From Entomortierella parvispora (lineage: Eukaryota > Mortierellomycota > Mortierellomycetes > Mortierellales > Mortierellaceae): a stretch of 64,000 nt of DNA. Both the position numbers and the translations under genes were made by a program. Positions 56,073 through 64,000 of the stretch are shown here, in pieces. Position 1 is the stretch's first letter. Every line of letters starts with the position of its first letter. Location: NCBI GenBank assembly GCA_963573315.1, contig OY752148.1, positions 611,263 to 675,262 of the forward strand, read 5' to 3'. A model generated the notes under the pieces. The model saw only the letters and a list, made by a program, of their open reading frames with translations. It was not told the DNA's origin and did not search any database.

Positions 56073-59000
56073 TTATAGGCGGTTGTCGCGTTTGTACTTC
56101 CTGAGAATCTTCTTGCAGTGGGTTAGACCGGTTTCCGGTTCCCAAGTCCATTGTTCCCGTGCGTAACCTTTCCACTGGATCAGGTATTCTATCTCTTTTT
56201 GTCCATGTTGTCTGTGCTCGGCGATTGCTTCGACTTCGAATTCTTCTTCGTCCTCAACAATCTCTGGAGGCGGCTGTGCCGGAGCTCGTGCGCCGAGGGG
56301 TAGCGGCGACGCGTAGTAGCGTTGAAGTCGGTCGACATGGAAGACAGGGTGGATCTTCATTGACGGTGGTAAGTCCAGGCGGAAGGATACGGGTGAGAGT
56401 TGTTCCACAATTCTGTAGGGACCGGCGGAGAGGGCAGTAAGTTTGCGAGAGGGGCGACTGCGATCCGCTGCGAGCGTTATGTTCTCGAGGTTGAGGAGGA
56501 CTTGGTCACCAACAGCGAAGTCGTGATCTCGGCGGTACCGGTCTGCGTTCTTGGTTTGAAGTTCTTGTGCCAATGTCAGCGCTTCTTTGGCAATTGTGAG
56601 GGCCTCGCTTTGAGTCTGGACAAATTCGTCAACGGAGGGGTTAGGGCCTGGAGCGGGTGTCAACAGCGCCATAGGTACGGTCGGATGTAACCCATAGTTC
56701 AAAAAGAAGGGGGTGGTCCCGGTGGAGGCGTGTGTGGCGTTGTTGGTGGCGAACTCGGCGGCAGAGAGCAATAGATCCCAATTAGTCTGGCGTTGATCGA
56801 CAAAGCTCCGAAGCATCGTAATGAGCGTGCGGTTGGCGCGTTCTGTCTGACCGTCTGTCTGGGGATGGTAAGCAGTTGACATGGCGAGGTGAACGTCCAT
56901 AAGGCGGCTCAGTTCCTTCCAGAAGCGGCTCGTGAATTTGGCGTCACGATCGGAGACAAAGGTTGTGGGCATACCGTGAAGTCGGAAGACATGATCGAAG
57001 AAGATGCGAGCGGTCTGTGCAGCAGAATCTGTTGTGTGGCAAGCAGCAAAGTGAACCTGCTTAGTGAGCTTGTCAACAAAGACAGCAATGCAGTCGTGGC
57101 CACGAGGGGTCTTGGGAAGAGGTCCGAGGAAATCCATCGTTACTGTGTGCCAGGCCCTGTCCGGGATGGGCAGTGGTTGGAGGAGACCCAAGGGGGAGCG
57201 GTTGCTTGGTTTCGACCGTTGACATGATTCGCAGCTTTGGATGTATTGTCGTGTGTCTTTGGCCATTGACGGCCAGTAGAACCGAGAACATAGATGCCCG
57301 TAGGTTTTGTCGAAGCCGAAGTGACCAGCTATGGCGGAGTCGTGGGCATCATGAAGGAGAGATAGGCGAATGTCAGAGCTGGCAGGGATACAGACAAGGA
57401 GGGTGCCTTTTCGGCGGACGCAAAGGATGTCATCAACAAGGGAGTAGTTTGAAGGAGGACTTCCCTGGAGGCAGCTTTCATAGATCGGGTTAAGGCGGGG
57501 GTCCGCTTTGTACCCATCAATCAGGCGCTGCCTAAGCCCGGGGTCGAGTTGAACAGAGAGTTGGTTGAGTTCGCGGTGATCAGGCCGTCGTGAGAGGGCG
57601 TCGGGGACGACGTTATCCGATCCCTTTTTGTACTTGAAGGTGAAGTTGTATTCTTGCAATAGTTCCATCCATCGTGCCTGCCTACGAGTCAACTTGGGCT
57701 GGGTCGGAAAGTGTTGCAAAGTGGCATGGTCGGTGTAGACAATGAAGTGTGATCCATCCAGGTAATAGCGCCATGTCTTCAGAGCGTGGACGACGGCCAG
57801 GAGTTCCTGTTCGTGTGTGGGATAATTCCGTTCCGCTGGGTTTAATTTGCGTGAGGTGAAGGCAACAGGACGCGACTCGCCGTTGGCGTCAGTCTGGAAG
57901 AGGACTGCTCCAAGAGCAAAGCCGGAGGCGTCAGTCTCAACGGTAGTGAGAAGGTCAGGGTCGAAGATGCGCAGGACGGGGGCCTGACTGATCGCCTTTT
58001 TGAGGGCTTGGAATGCCGCCTCCTGTTCAGTGGTCCAAGAGAAAGGGACACCTTCACCTAAGAGCGCGGTGAGGGGTAATGCAATGGTGGCGAAGTTAGC
58101 GATGTACTGGTGGTAGAATTGGGCAAGGCCGATGAATTGCTGAACATCCTTTTGTTTCTGAGGGCGCGGCCATTCTCGGATAGCGCGCACAAGTCCCCCA
58201 CTCGTGTGGATTCCGTCTTTGGAGATGACATGTCCCAAGAATTCAGTTTGTTCCTGCATGAAGGAGCACTTCGACAGTTTCGCGTAGAGGCCATGCTTGC
58301 GGAGGAGGGTTAAGACTGAGCGCACATGCTTTAGGTGTTCCTCCTTAGTGCGAGAGTAGATTAGCAAATCGTCGAGATAGACAACAACCCATCTGTCCAA
58401 GACCGGGTCCAGTACACGCAACATCATATTGGAGAATGACGCTGGGGCGTTTGTCAAGCCAAAGGGGACGACGTTGAATTCAAAGTGACCGTATCGGCAG
58501 CGGAATGCTGTTTTGTGAGTGTCTTCCGGGGCGATCCGTTGCTGGTGGTAGCCTGAGAGGAGATCCAGCTTGGTGAAGTACTGCGCGCCGCGGAAGCGAT
58601 CTATAAGTTCATCAATGCGGGGGAGAGGGTGTCTGTTTTTGCGGGTAATACGGTTCAAGCCTCTGTAGTCCACACATAGCCTTAGGCTGCCATCTTTTTT
58701 TCTCACGAATAGTACTGGTGCACCATAGGGGGAGGTTGAGGGTTTGATGAATCCTTTGCTCAAGAGGTCGTCCAGTTGCTTCCGTAGTTCATCCAGTTCG
58801 GCGATAGATAGACGGATGACGGGGCGGAAGGGTGGGTCAGCAGTGGGGTCGGTTTCGATATGCATGGCGTCTCCGCGATCCGGAGGTAGTCCTGAGGGGA
58901 GGGTGGAGGGGAATACGTCGGGAAATTCTTCGTGGACAATGGAGTGTATTTCGGGAGGTAAGGGAGGGGCAGCAGGGGAAGGGGCGTTGATGTCGTTGTC

Positions 59001-59627
59001 GTTGACATCCGAGGTCAGAGGGGTTGTTTTAACAAGAGCAAGGAAGAGGGTGCTTCCTGCTTGGGCAGCAAGGGAGTGGAAGTGGAGATGTGAGAGGAGT
59101 TTACCCTGGGAGCGAAAGGTGACGGAGTTGGCCTTGGCACCACGACAGCGCCAGAGAACGGAAGTACCATTGTGGGTGAAGTGAAGGTCATTGTTACGCC
59201 AGTTGATGAGAGGGTTGATGGACGTGAGCCAAGGTTTGCCGAGGATGAGGTCGTAGTTGGAGAGGGGATAGATGAGGGCTTCGAGGTGGTCGGAGTAGGA
59301 GTCGCGGTCGATGGAGAAGGAGGTAGTGGTGGAAGAGAGAGAGGAGGAGCCGTCGGGTAGGACGATGGGGATGGCGGGGCCTTTTGTGCGAGTGAGGGTA
59401 TGTCGTTTACAAAATGATGACGCAATCACATTTCCTTCTGCCCCGCAATCGATGAGGATGCGAGCCGGGTTACCAGCAACATTACCGAGGAACGACAAGA
59501 GTGTGCGCGAGGCCTCCTTGAGGGTGAACTCGTGCAGGCGCACGGACTTTTGGCGGAGGCGTCTGGCCCGTCGCTTGGACCGGATGCGATCTAAAGCAGC
59601 AAGAGAGGGGGATGGGTCCAGGTCCAC
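56073..59627 (-). CDS. pol: Element A Pol polyprotein (protease, RT, RNase H, integrase, chromodomain)
   Basis: 1184 codons from the listed start (a GTG; the frame stays open about 85 codons further upstream and overlaps the end of gag). Domains in order: aspartic protease with ILIDCGAEGNVIAS (D about 60; Cys replaces the usual Ser/Thr); reverse transcriptase with FTKLDLLSGYHQQRI and the YLDD active site (about 417); RNase H with TVETDASGFALGAVLF and THEQELLAVVHAL; integrase zinc finger (HDAHDSAIAGHFGFDK to CESCQRSK), the DDE core (D about 829, D about 889 in VSDRDAKF, E about 926 in GQTERANR) and a GPY/F-like region; C-terminal chromodomain (EFEVEAIAEHRQHGQKEIEY, LIQWKGY, WTWEPE), which in chromoviruses targets integration to marked chromatin. 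No stop or frameshift. Confidence 0.95.
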   Translation of the reverse strand: MDLDPSPSLAALDRIRSKRRARRLRQKSVRLHEFTLKEASRTLLSFLGNVAGNPARILIDCGAEGNVIASSFCKRHTLTRTKGPAIPIVLPDGSSSLSSTTTSFSIDRDSYSDHLEALIYPLSNYDLILGKPWLTSINPLINWRNNDLHFTHNGTSVLWRCRGAKANSVTFRSQGKLLSHLHFHSLAAQAGSTLFLALVKTTPLTSDVNDNDINAPSPAAPPLPPEIHSIVHEEFPDVFPSTLPSGLPPDRGDAMHIETDPTADPPFRPVIRLSIAELDELRKQLDDLLSKGFIKPSTSPYGAPVLFVRKKDGSLRLCVDYRGLNRITRKNRHPLPRIDELIDRFRGAQYFTKLDLLSGYHQQRIAPEDTHKTAFRCRYGHFEFNVVPFGLTNAPASFSNMMLRVLDPVLDRWVVVYLDDLLIYSRTKEEHLKHVRSVLTLLRKHGLYAKLSKCSFMQEQTEFLGHVISKDGIHTSGGLVRAIREWPRPQKQKDVQQFIGLAQFYHQYIANFATIALPLTALLGEGVPFSWTTEQEAAFQALKKAISQAPVLRIFDPDLLTTVETDASGFALGAVLFQTDANGESRPVAFTSRKLNPAERNYPTHEQELLAVVHALKTWRYYLDGSHFIVYTDHATLQHFPTQPKLTRRQARWMELLQEYNFTFKYKKGSDNVVPDALSRRPDHRELNQLSVQLDPGLRQRLIDGYKADPRLNPIYESCLQGSPPSNYSLVDDILCVRRKGTLLVCIPASSDIRLSLLHDAHDSAIAGHFGFDKTYGHLCSRFYWPSMAKDTRQYIQSCESCQRSKPSNRSPLGLLQPLPIPDRAWHTVTMDFLGPLPKTPRGHDCIAVFVDKLTKQVHFAACHTTDSAAQTARIFFDHVFRLHGMPTTFVSDRDAKFTSRFWKELSRLMDVHLAMSTAYHPQTDGQTERANRTLITMLRSFVDQRQTNWDLLLSAAEFATNNATHASTGTTPFFLNYGLHPTVPMALLTPAPGPNPSVDEFVQTQSEALTIAKEALTLAQELQTKNADRYRRDHDFAVGDQVLLNLENITLAADRSRPSRKLTALSAGPYRIVEQLSPVSFRLDLPPSMKIHPVFHVDRLQRYYASPLPLGARAPAQPPPEIVEDEEEFEVEAIAEHRQHGQKEIEYLIQWKGYAREQWTWEPETGLTHCKKILRKYKRDNRL

Positions 59628-59878
59628 GCCCTCAGATGAGTTTAGATCAGTCGGGGGGACCGTTGATCGTGGTGCCTCATCGTCAGGGGGTACCGAGGTG
59701 GGGTGAGTGGGTTGGTCATGGCAGTGTGGTTGTTGTTCGATGTGTTCATTGTGGGGGGAGGGAGTGTATTCTGAAGCGGGGTCTTTATTCTTTTTTGGGA
59801 GACTTAGCTTGGGGGAAGGGACACTCCCTTTGTCCAGAGGAGAAAGGGAGGGGGCTTCGACGATCAGGTCCTGGACGT

Positions 59879-60874
59879 TTACTGATCGCCGGGGGCTTTT
59901 CCCGACTCGGGGGGGTCGCCCACGTTTACTTGATTGATCCGTCGTCGTCCTTGGTGGTTGTTGTTACCGTATTTAGGGCAGTCCCGCCCAAAGTGACCAG
60001 GTTGACGGCAGCGCAAACATCCTCCGGTGTTCATGAGGTGGTCACGCTCGTCGGGGGTCAGGGGCGCCGGGTAAGCATGGTTGTTGGTGTTGCCGTTGTT
60101 GTATCGGAAAGAGTGGTTGGCATTGCGGTTGTTACGGTGGAGGTTGTTGACTTTGTTGGTGAGGTTATTGATGGCCACGTGGATAGTGTCCAGATCCATA
60201 GGAGAGGGTTCGTTTTTGGGAGTGTTTACTGTCGGTCCCTCAGGAAAGAGGATGGCATGGATCAGGGTAGCTTGGGAGATAGCAGTATCCAGGGAGTCTG
60301 GCTGGCGCAACTTGACCTCCTTGCTGGTGTCAGGCACAAGGCCTTTCATGAACCAATGGAGAGCTGTGCCGTCGTCAAGGGTGGGTACACGGCGTCGTAG
60401 TTTGCGAAACTCGTGTGTGTAGGCGGCGACCGTTCGCTTTCCTTGGCGCAGGGACTCCAGGGCTTCACGAGCAGCAGCAACGGCATTGGGAGGGGTGTGG
60501 AACGCGAGGAAGGCCTTCTTGAAGTCGTCCCAAGGACTGGCAAGGGTAAGACCACTAGATCGCCACCAGGACTTGGCCTCATCAGTGAGATTGAGAGCAG
60601 TATATTGGACCCATTCAGCGTCGGCAAGTCTGACAACGGTGTAGTATTCCTCCTGGTTGTCAATAAAGTTTTGGCAAGCATCGGCATCAATCGCACCAGA
60701 ATACGGTGAGGGGTTTTGGGGCTTAAGGATTTTGTTCAGTGTGCGGGCAAGATCGCGCTGGTCGGCTTGGATTTCTCGTTCAGTGATGGCAGGGATTGCG
60801 GCAAGGGCGTGCTCGAATGCTCCGCGTTGTTCAGGAGCAAGAGTAGCGACAAGGGCACGTAACGCAGCAGACAT
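59879..60874 (-). CDS. gag: Element A Gag
   Basis: 331 residues starting MSAALRALVATLAPEQRGAF. It has a capsid-like helical domain (NFIDNQEEYYTVVRLADAEW, SWWRSSGL, ALESLRQGKRTVAAYTHEFR) and a C-terminal CCHC zinc knuckle CLRCRQPGHFGRDC followed by a basic stretch. It assembles the virus-like particle and binds the RNA. Its stop lies inside the open pol frame, which is shifted by -1; a seven-C run (59909-59915) precedes the stop. Confidence 0.93.
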   Translation of the reverse strand: MSAALRALVATLAPEQRGAFEHALAAIPAITEREIQADQRDLARTLNKILKPQNPSPYSGAIDADACQNFIDNQEEYYTVVRLADAEWVQYTALNLTDEAKSWWRSSGLTLASPWDDFKKAFLAFHTPPNAVAAAREALESLRQGKRTVAAYTHEFRKLRRRVPTLDDGTALHWFMKGLVPDTSKEVKLRQPDSLDTAISQATLIHAILFPEGPTVNTPKNEPSPMDLDTIHVAINNLTNKVNNLHRNNRNANHSFRYNNGNTNNHAYPAPLTPDERDHLMNTGGCLRCRQPGHFGRDCPKYGNNNHQGRRRINQVNVGDPPESGKAPGDQ

Positions 60875-60933
60875 AGTGGTTAGGGAAAAGGGAGGGAATT
60901 CGTAGGGTGGGAACGGTGAGGCAGTGAATCGAA

Positions 60934-60949
60934 GGGACCTTTGCTACCA
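60934..60949 (-). other. Primer-binding site of element A
   Basis: Directly inside the 5' LTR the minus strand reads TGGTAGCAAAGGTCCC. A TGG start is what a tRNA 3' CCA end would pair with; the tRNA was not identified. Confidence 0.6.
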
Positions 60950-61186
60950 TGTAATAGGCACAGAGGGGAATGCAAGGGAGAGACCGGGAGAGGGGACAGG
61001 GATAAGGACCAGGGACAGGGACAGGGGAAGAGGTAGAGTTGGGAGAACGAATGATGTTTATTATGTAGGGGGGATGGGGGTATATATATACGTCTGTGTG
61101 GCTGTGTGGCTGTGGTGGCTATGATGGTATTGTTTGGAGTGTAGTTTTGGAGTGTAGTTTTGGAGCGTAGCTAATCTTCTGTTGCA
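60950..61186 (-). repeat. 5' LTR of element A
   Basis: 237 bp, identical by eye to 55811-56047; flanked by GTTTT at 61187-61191. Confidence 0.92.
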
Positions 61187-61821
61187 GTTTTATTCTATTG
61201 CTATGAACTATCATATAAAGGTACGGATCGTGTGATGTCACCGTATCGTATACTGTTGCACCTTCCCCTTTTAAAAAATGAGGCGACCATATCAGCACAA
61301 TTTTTCAAGTTGCTCAGTGGAATCCATTCGTCAGCTTCTGAGCCGTAACCTTTCCAGGAGACAAGGAACTGGTGCTGCCTGCGGTACTTGCGGTATTTCA
61401 AAATTTCTTCCACTTCGTACTCTTCTTCGCCGTCGATGAGAGTAGGGTCTGGTGGTGCAGCTACTCGAGTTCCCAGTGATTCCGGTGATGGCAAGTAAGG
61501 TCGAAGCACGTCAACGTGGAAAACATCATGGATCTTGTAGAAGGGTGGCAACTCGACACGGAAGGAGACTGGGGTGTGCTGTTCCAAAAGTGTGAACGGG
61601 CCAAGATACTGCTGTCGCAATTTGTCCGCTGGTCTGACACTATCGGCCGGGATCGTGATGTTGGTGGCATGCAACAAGACCTGGTCTCCGACTTTGAACG
61701 TGTGATCGCGTCGTCTTCTGTTCGCATGTTCCTCCTGATGATCTTGGGCGCGCTGAAGTGCATCTTGAGCAAGGATGAGCGTCGTTGTGCAGGATCCCGA
61801 ATAGTGACCTGCAGAAGTGAC
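61187..61821 (-). mobile_element. Family C Ty3/gypsy remnant (pol C-terminus, PPT, LTR part)
   Basis: On the minus strand, 61260-61192 is the rest of the family C LTR, preceded by a purine tract AAAAGGGGAAGG. Upstream of it is the last part of a Pol protein: a GPY/F-like segment (RRRRDHTFKVGDQVLLHATN, FHVDVLRPYLPSPE) and a chromodomain (EEYEVEEILKYRKYRRQHQF, LVSWKGYGSEADEWIPL). The frame is open to 61201 and therefore reads through the polypurine tract into the LTR. The element is cut at 61821/61822 by a family B LTR; the rest is missing. Confidence 0.8.
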
Positions 61822-62274
61822 TGTCACGATCGGACAAGACAGGGACAAGAAGGTGAAGGAAAGGTGTGGTTTATTGTGAATTGCAGACTGAGGAACAAAG
61901 CAAGAGGACAGAGGGGTTTATATACTAGAGAGTGATGAAGGCCTGGACCAGGCCTGCGTTGAGTCAGAGATGACACGGAAGAGTAGGATACATATCCGAG
62001 CAGGTACTAATCATAAGCCGGACCTATGAGTAGGGTCCGGGATGGCAACATAGATGAAGGAGAATGAGATGGAGGTCCTGATAGGTGTGCGGCTGAGAGA
62101 TACGTACTAAGGGTAGCTATAGCCCTAGGTCCAGAACCTGGACTCCAGGGGTACTTGTCGGAGATCAGATGACAAGCCAATGAGTGCGGATACAGATCCT
62201 AGGTTCGCGATCCTAGACCAGAGGTACAAGAGACGCGTACTTCGTACGATCTGAGTCTGCGACGTTTCGTGACA
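61822..62274 (-). repeat. Family B 3' LTR (minus orientation)
   Basis: 453 bp with TGTCACG inverted termini. Contains a TATATAAACC-like box (reverse complement near 61918-61925) and a CACAATAAACCACACC motif near its end, plausible TATA and poly(A) elements. Confidence 0.85.
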
Positions 62275-62283
62275 ATCCTCCCC

Positions 62284-62923
62284 CTAGGAGCGAGCTCCGC
62301 GAGTGACTGGGGGTGGACCTGGCTTGAGCGGGAAGCGAGAGTGAAAACGGGCGACATGCTCTGGTGAATTCTCAGCGTTGGCTGCAGGCTGCCATTCCGG
62401 ATCTTTATAACCCTTGAACTTGATCAAATACCAAAGTTGCTTTCCACGGAATTTAGAGTCCCAGATTTCTTCAACTTCAAACTCCACATTGCCGTCAATC
62501 TCGATGGTAGGAGGCGGAGGTGCTACTCGACCGGGTATTGTGTTGGCGCGGTAGGGCTCCAGAAGAGAGACATGGAAAACAGGATGGAGACGGGCCATAG
62601 TGGTCGGGAGCTGAAGGCGGACCGAGCGAGAGTTGACTACTTCGGTGATCTTGAATGGACCCAGGTTCTTAACATCCAACTTGTTCGAAGGTCGGGTGGT
62701 CTTGATATTGTTACGTTTCAACATGACGAGGTCTCCTATAGCGAAGTTCGGCTGAGGGGTAAAGCGCTTGTTGTAGTGGCGCTCTTGGTTCTCTTGTGCC
62801 GACTTGATGTGGAACTGCAAGTCGTCTTGGAGACGCTTCAACTCTTGGAGGCGGTCCTTGGCGAAGGGGCTACTGACTGCAACTCGAGGGACCTTCACAC
62901 TGAAGCGGGGGTGGTATCCTTGG
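62284..62923 (-). CDS. Family B Pol C-terminal fragment (GPY/F and chromodomain)
   Basis: About 213 codons, truncated at the N-terminus by the inserted family A LTR. It contains RHYNKRFTPQPNFAIGDLVM, NLGPFKITEVVNSRSVRLQL, LHPVFHVSLLEPYR and a chromodomain (EFEVEEIWDSKFRGKQLWYL, IKFKGYKDPEWQPA), ending GPPPVTRGARS. This is the integrase C-terminus of a second chromovirus family. Confidence 0.85.
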
Positions 62924-63053
62924 TGTAATAGGCACAGAGGGGAATGCAAGGGAGAGACCGGGAGAGGGGACAGGGATAAGGACCAGGGACAGGGACAGGG
63001 GAAGAGGTAGAGTTGGGAGAACGAATGATGTTTATTATGTAGGGGGGATGGGG
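62924..63053 (-). repeat. Truncated family A LTR
   Basis: The first 130 bp (plus-strand order) of the family A LTR, from TGTAATAGG to GGGATGGGG, matching 55811-55940. It is inserted in the family B pol at 62923/62924 and cut at 63053/63054 by a plus-strand family B LTR. Confidence 0.88.
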
Positions 63054-63505
63054 TGTCACGAAACGTCGCAGACTCAGATCGTACGAAGTACGCGTCTCTT
63101 GTACCTCTGGTCTAGGATCGCGAACCTAGGATCTGTATCCGCACTCATTGGCTTGTCCTCTGATCTCCGACGAGTACCCCTGGCGTCCAGGTTCTGGACC
63201 TAGGGCTATAGCTACCCTTAGTACGTATCTCTCAGCCGCACCTATCAGGACCTCCATCTCGTTCTCCTTCATCTATGTTGCCATCCCGGACCCTACTCAT
63301 AGGTCCGGCTTATGATTAGTACCTGCCCGGATATGTATCCTACTCTTTCGTGTCATCTCTGACTCAACGCAGGCCTGGGTCCAGGCCTTCATCACTCTCT
63401 AGTATATAAACCCCCCTGTCCTCTTGCTTTGTTCCTCAGTCTGCAATTCACAATAAACCACACCTTTCCTTCACCTTCTTGTTCCTGCCTTGTCTGACCG
63501 TGACA
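63054..63505 (+). repeat. 5' LTR of the plus-strand family B element
   Basis: 452 bp; the reverse complement is at 61822-62274 with dispersed substitutions, so the two belong to the same family but different insertions. Confidence 0.88.
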
Positions 63506-63852
63506 TTGCAGACTCAACACATCCTGCCTTCTCGCTTTCCTTCCAGACACACTCCTCCACTCTTGCTGCTTCCATTTTGCAGCAACTCCCTTTTAGTAAT
63601 AGTTCACCTGTCCCAGGGTTACTGTCCGCAATCCACCGTCCGGGGTCATTCGCGTCGATAAAAGTAAACTGGTCGACTTCTTGTTTCTCCACCGTTCTTC
63701 TTCTTGCGCATTTCCTGCTCTCCTTGGCCCGCGAAAACTTGCATTGCTCGCGCACAGGAAATCTTTAAAAAAGCTTATTTTTCCACATTTCTGTTATCAA
63801 AATCCGCTGAAAACGACCCTCGTCCACTTGTTCCCTCTCCGTTTTCGCTACC

Positions 63853-64000
63853 ATGGACCACAACCAACACGACCAGCAGGGTATCTACACCCTGCACCAC
63901 ATCGCCGAGCAAGCTGAGAACTCAGACGTTAATCCCCAAGTTGTCCTCCAGCATCTGCAAGCTACCATGCAACAGGTAGAAGTTCTGCAACAGCAGATGA
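63853..64000 (+). CDS. gag: Family B Gag, N-terminal part (runs off the window)
   Basis: Starts ATG at 63853 (ACCATGG context) with MDHNQHDQQGIYTLHHIAEQ and continues into a helical, Gln-rich segment (MQQVEVLQQQM). The position, behind an LTR and leader, identifies it as gag; the sequence is too short for domain recognition. Confidence 0.7.
   Translation, partial: MDHNQHDQQGIYTLHHIAEQAENSDVNPQVVLQHLQATMQQVEVLQQQM

Larger units (their letters stand above)
55811..61186 (-). mobile_element. Full-length Ty3/gypsy chromovirus (family A)
   Basis: A 5376-bp element bounded by two 237-bp LTRs (55811-56047 and 60950-61186) that look identical base for base, starting TGTAATAGG and ending TTGCA on the plus strand. 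It is flanked by a 5-bp target duplication GTTTT (55806-55810 and 61187-61191). Transcription runs on the minus strand: 5' LTR at 60950-61186, primer-binding site, gag, pol, polypurine tract, 3' LTR. Gag and pol are both free of stops. Identical LTRs plus intact frames mark a very recent insertion, possibly still active. Confidence 0.93.
61822..62923 (-). mobile_element. Family B Ty3/gypsy 3' fragment, minus orientation
   Basis: The 453-bp LTR 61822-62274 (TGTCACG..CGTGACA ends) is the reverse complement of the LTR at 63054-63505, with scattered differences. It is preceded on the minus strand by a purine tract CCTAGGGGGAGGAT and the end of a Pol frame. The element is cut at 62923/62924 by a family A LTR, so it lacks its 5' part. 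Confidence 0.85.
63054..64000 (+). mobile_element. Family B Ty3/gypsy element, 5' end, continues past the window
   Basis: A complete 452-bp LTR (63054-63505, TGTCACGAAACG to GACCGTGACA) in plus orientation, then about 350 bp of leader, then a gag start. It is inserted in the family A LTR fragment. The LTR carries TATATAAACC near 63401 and CACAATAAACC near 63448. Confidence 0.88.

Noticed and set aside
59015-59425. Pro/Ser-rich minus-strand ORF of 136 codons in element A
   Set aside because: Off-frame shadow of the protease region of pol; low complexity.
1-64000. CRISPR arrays, rRNA genes, tRNA genes, biosynthetic cluster
   Set aside because: No spaced direct-repeat array, no rRNA-like sequence and no convincing cloverleaf with A and B boxes was seen by eye; neighbouring genes belong to unrelated pathways. 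A tRNA scan would be needed to be sure about tRNAs.

Overview
The window is nuclear DNA from a filamentous fungus, most likely an early-diverging Mucoromycota lineage such as Mortierellaceae. This rests on several things seen together: genes split by many short GT-AG introns (46 to about 440 bp, mostly 75-135 bp), glutamine- and serine-rich proteins, HSPA12-type Hsp70s, tyrosine-kinase-like kinases fused to ankyrin repeats, decayed HEAT-repeat genes with an NLR-like N-terminal helix domain, and Ty3/gypsy chromoviruses. The assignment is by family resemblance read by eye; no database was searched. Exon junctions were read from the sequence. Every multi-exon model listed as CDS sums to a multiple of three and joins conserved residues across its splice sites.

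Layout. From 1 to 17.6 kb there are five genes: PMS1 (minus) and a Sec7-PH ARF exchange factor (plus), divergent from each other; a membrane-anchored START lipid-binding protein (minus); an HSPA12-like ATPase (minus); and a coiled-coil orphan (plus) divergent from it. From 17.7 to 21.2 kb lies a decay zone: a broken membrane-protein gene, a perfect 50-bp inverted repeat and a LINE remnant. From 21.5 to 31.4 kb are a Ppn2-like metallophosphatase, TTI1 and a GPI-specific phospholipase D. From 32.3 to 34.4 kb are a decayed HEAT-repeat gene and a MITE-like element.

From 34.8 to 54.0 kb is a dense housekeeping block: condensin subunit 1, an SLC25A44-like mitochondrial carrier, mitochondrial ribosomal protein bL32m, mitochondrial pyruvate carrier MPC1 (with 4-nt and 16-nt exons), a long coiled-coil protein, a LIM-binding transcription cofactor, and a TKL kinase with ankyrin repeats. 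Three adjacent genes (carrier, bL32m, MPC1) are mitochondrial; bL32m and MPC1 share a 374-bp divergent promoter.

From 55.8 kb to the end is a nest of LTR retrotransposons of at least three families. A full-length element with two identical LTRs and a 5-bp target duplication (family A) sits inside the 114-bp LTR of an older element (family C). The body of C is cut by a minus-strand family B element, which is cut by a second family A LTR, which is cut by a plus-strand family B element running off the window. No CRISPR array, rRNA or convincing tRNA gene was seen.
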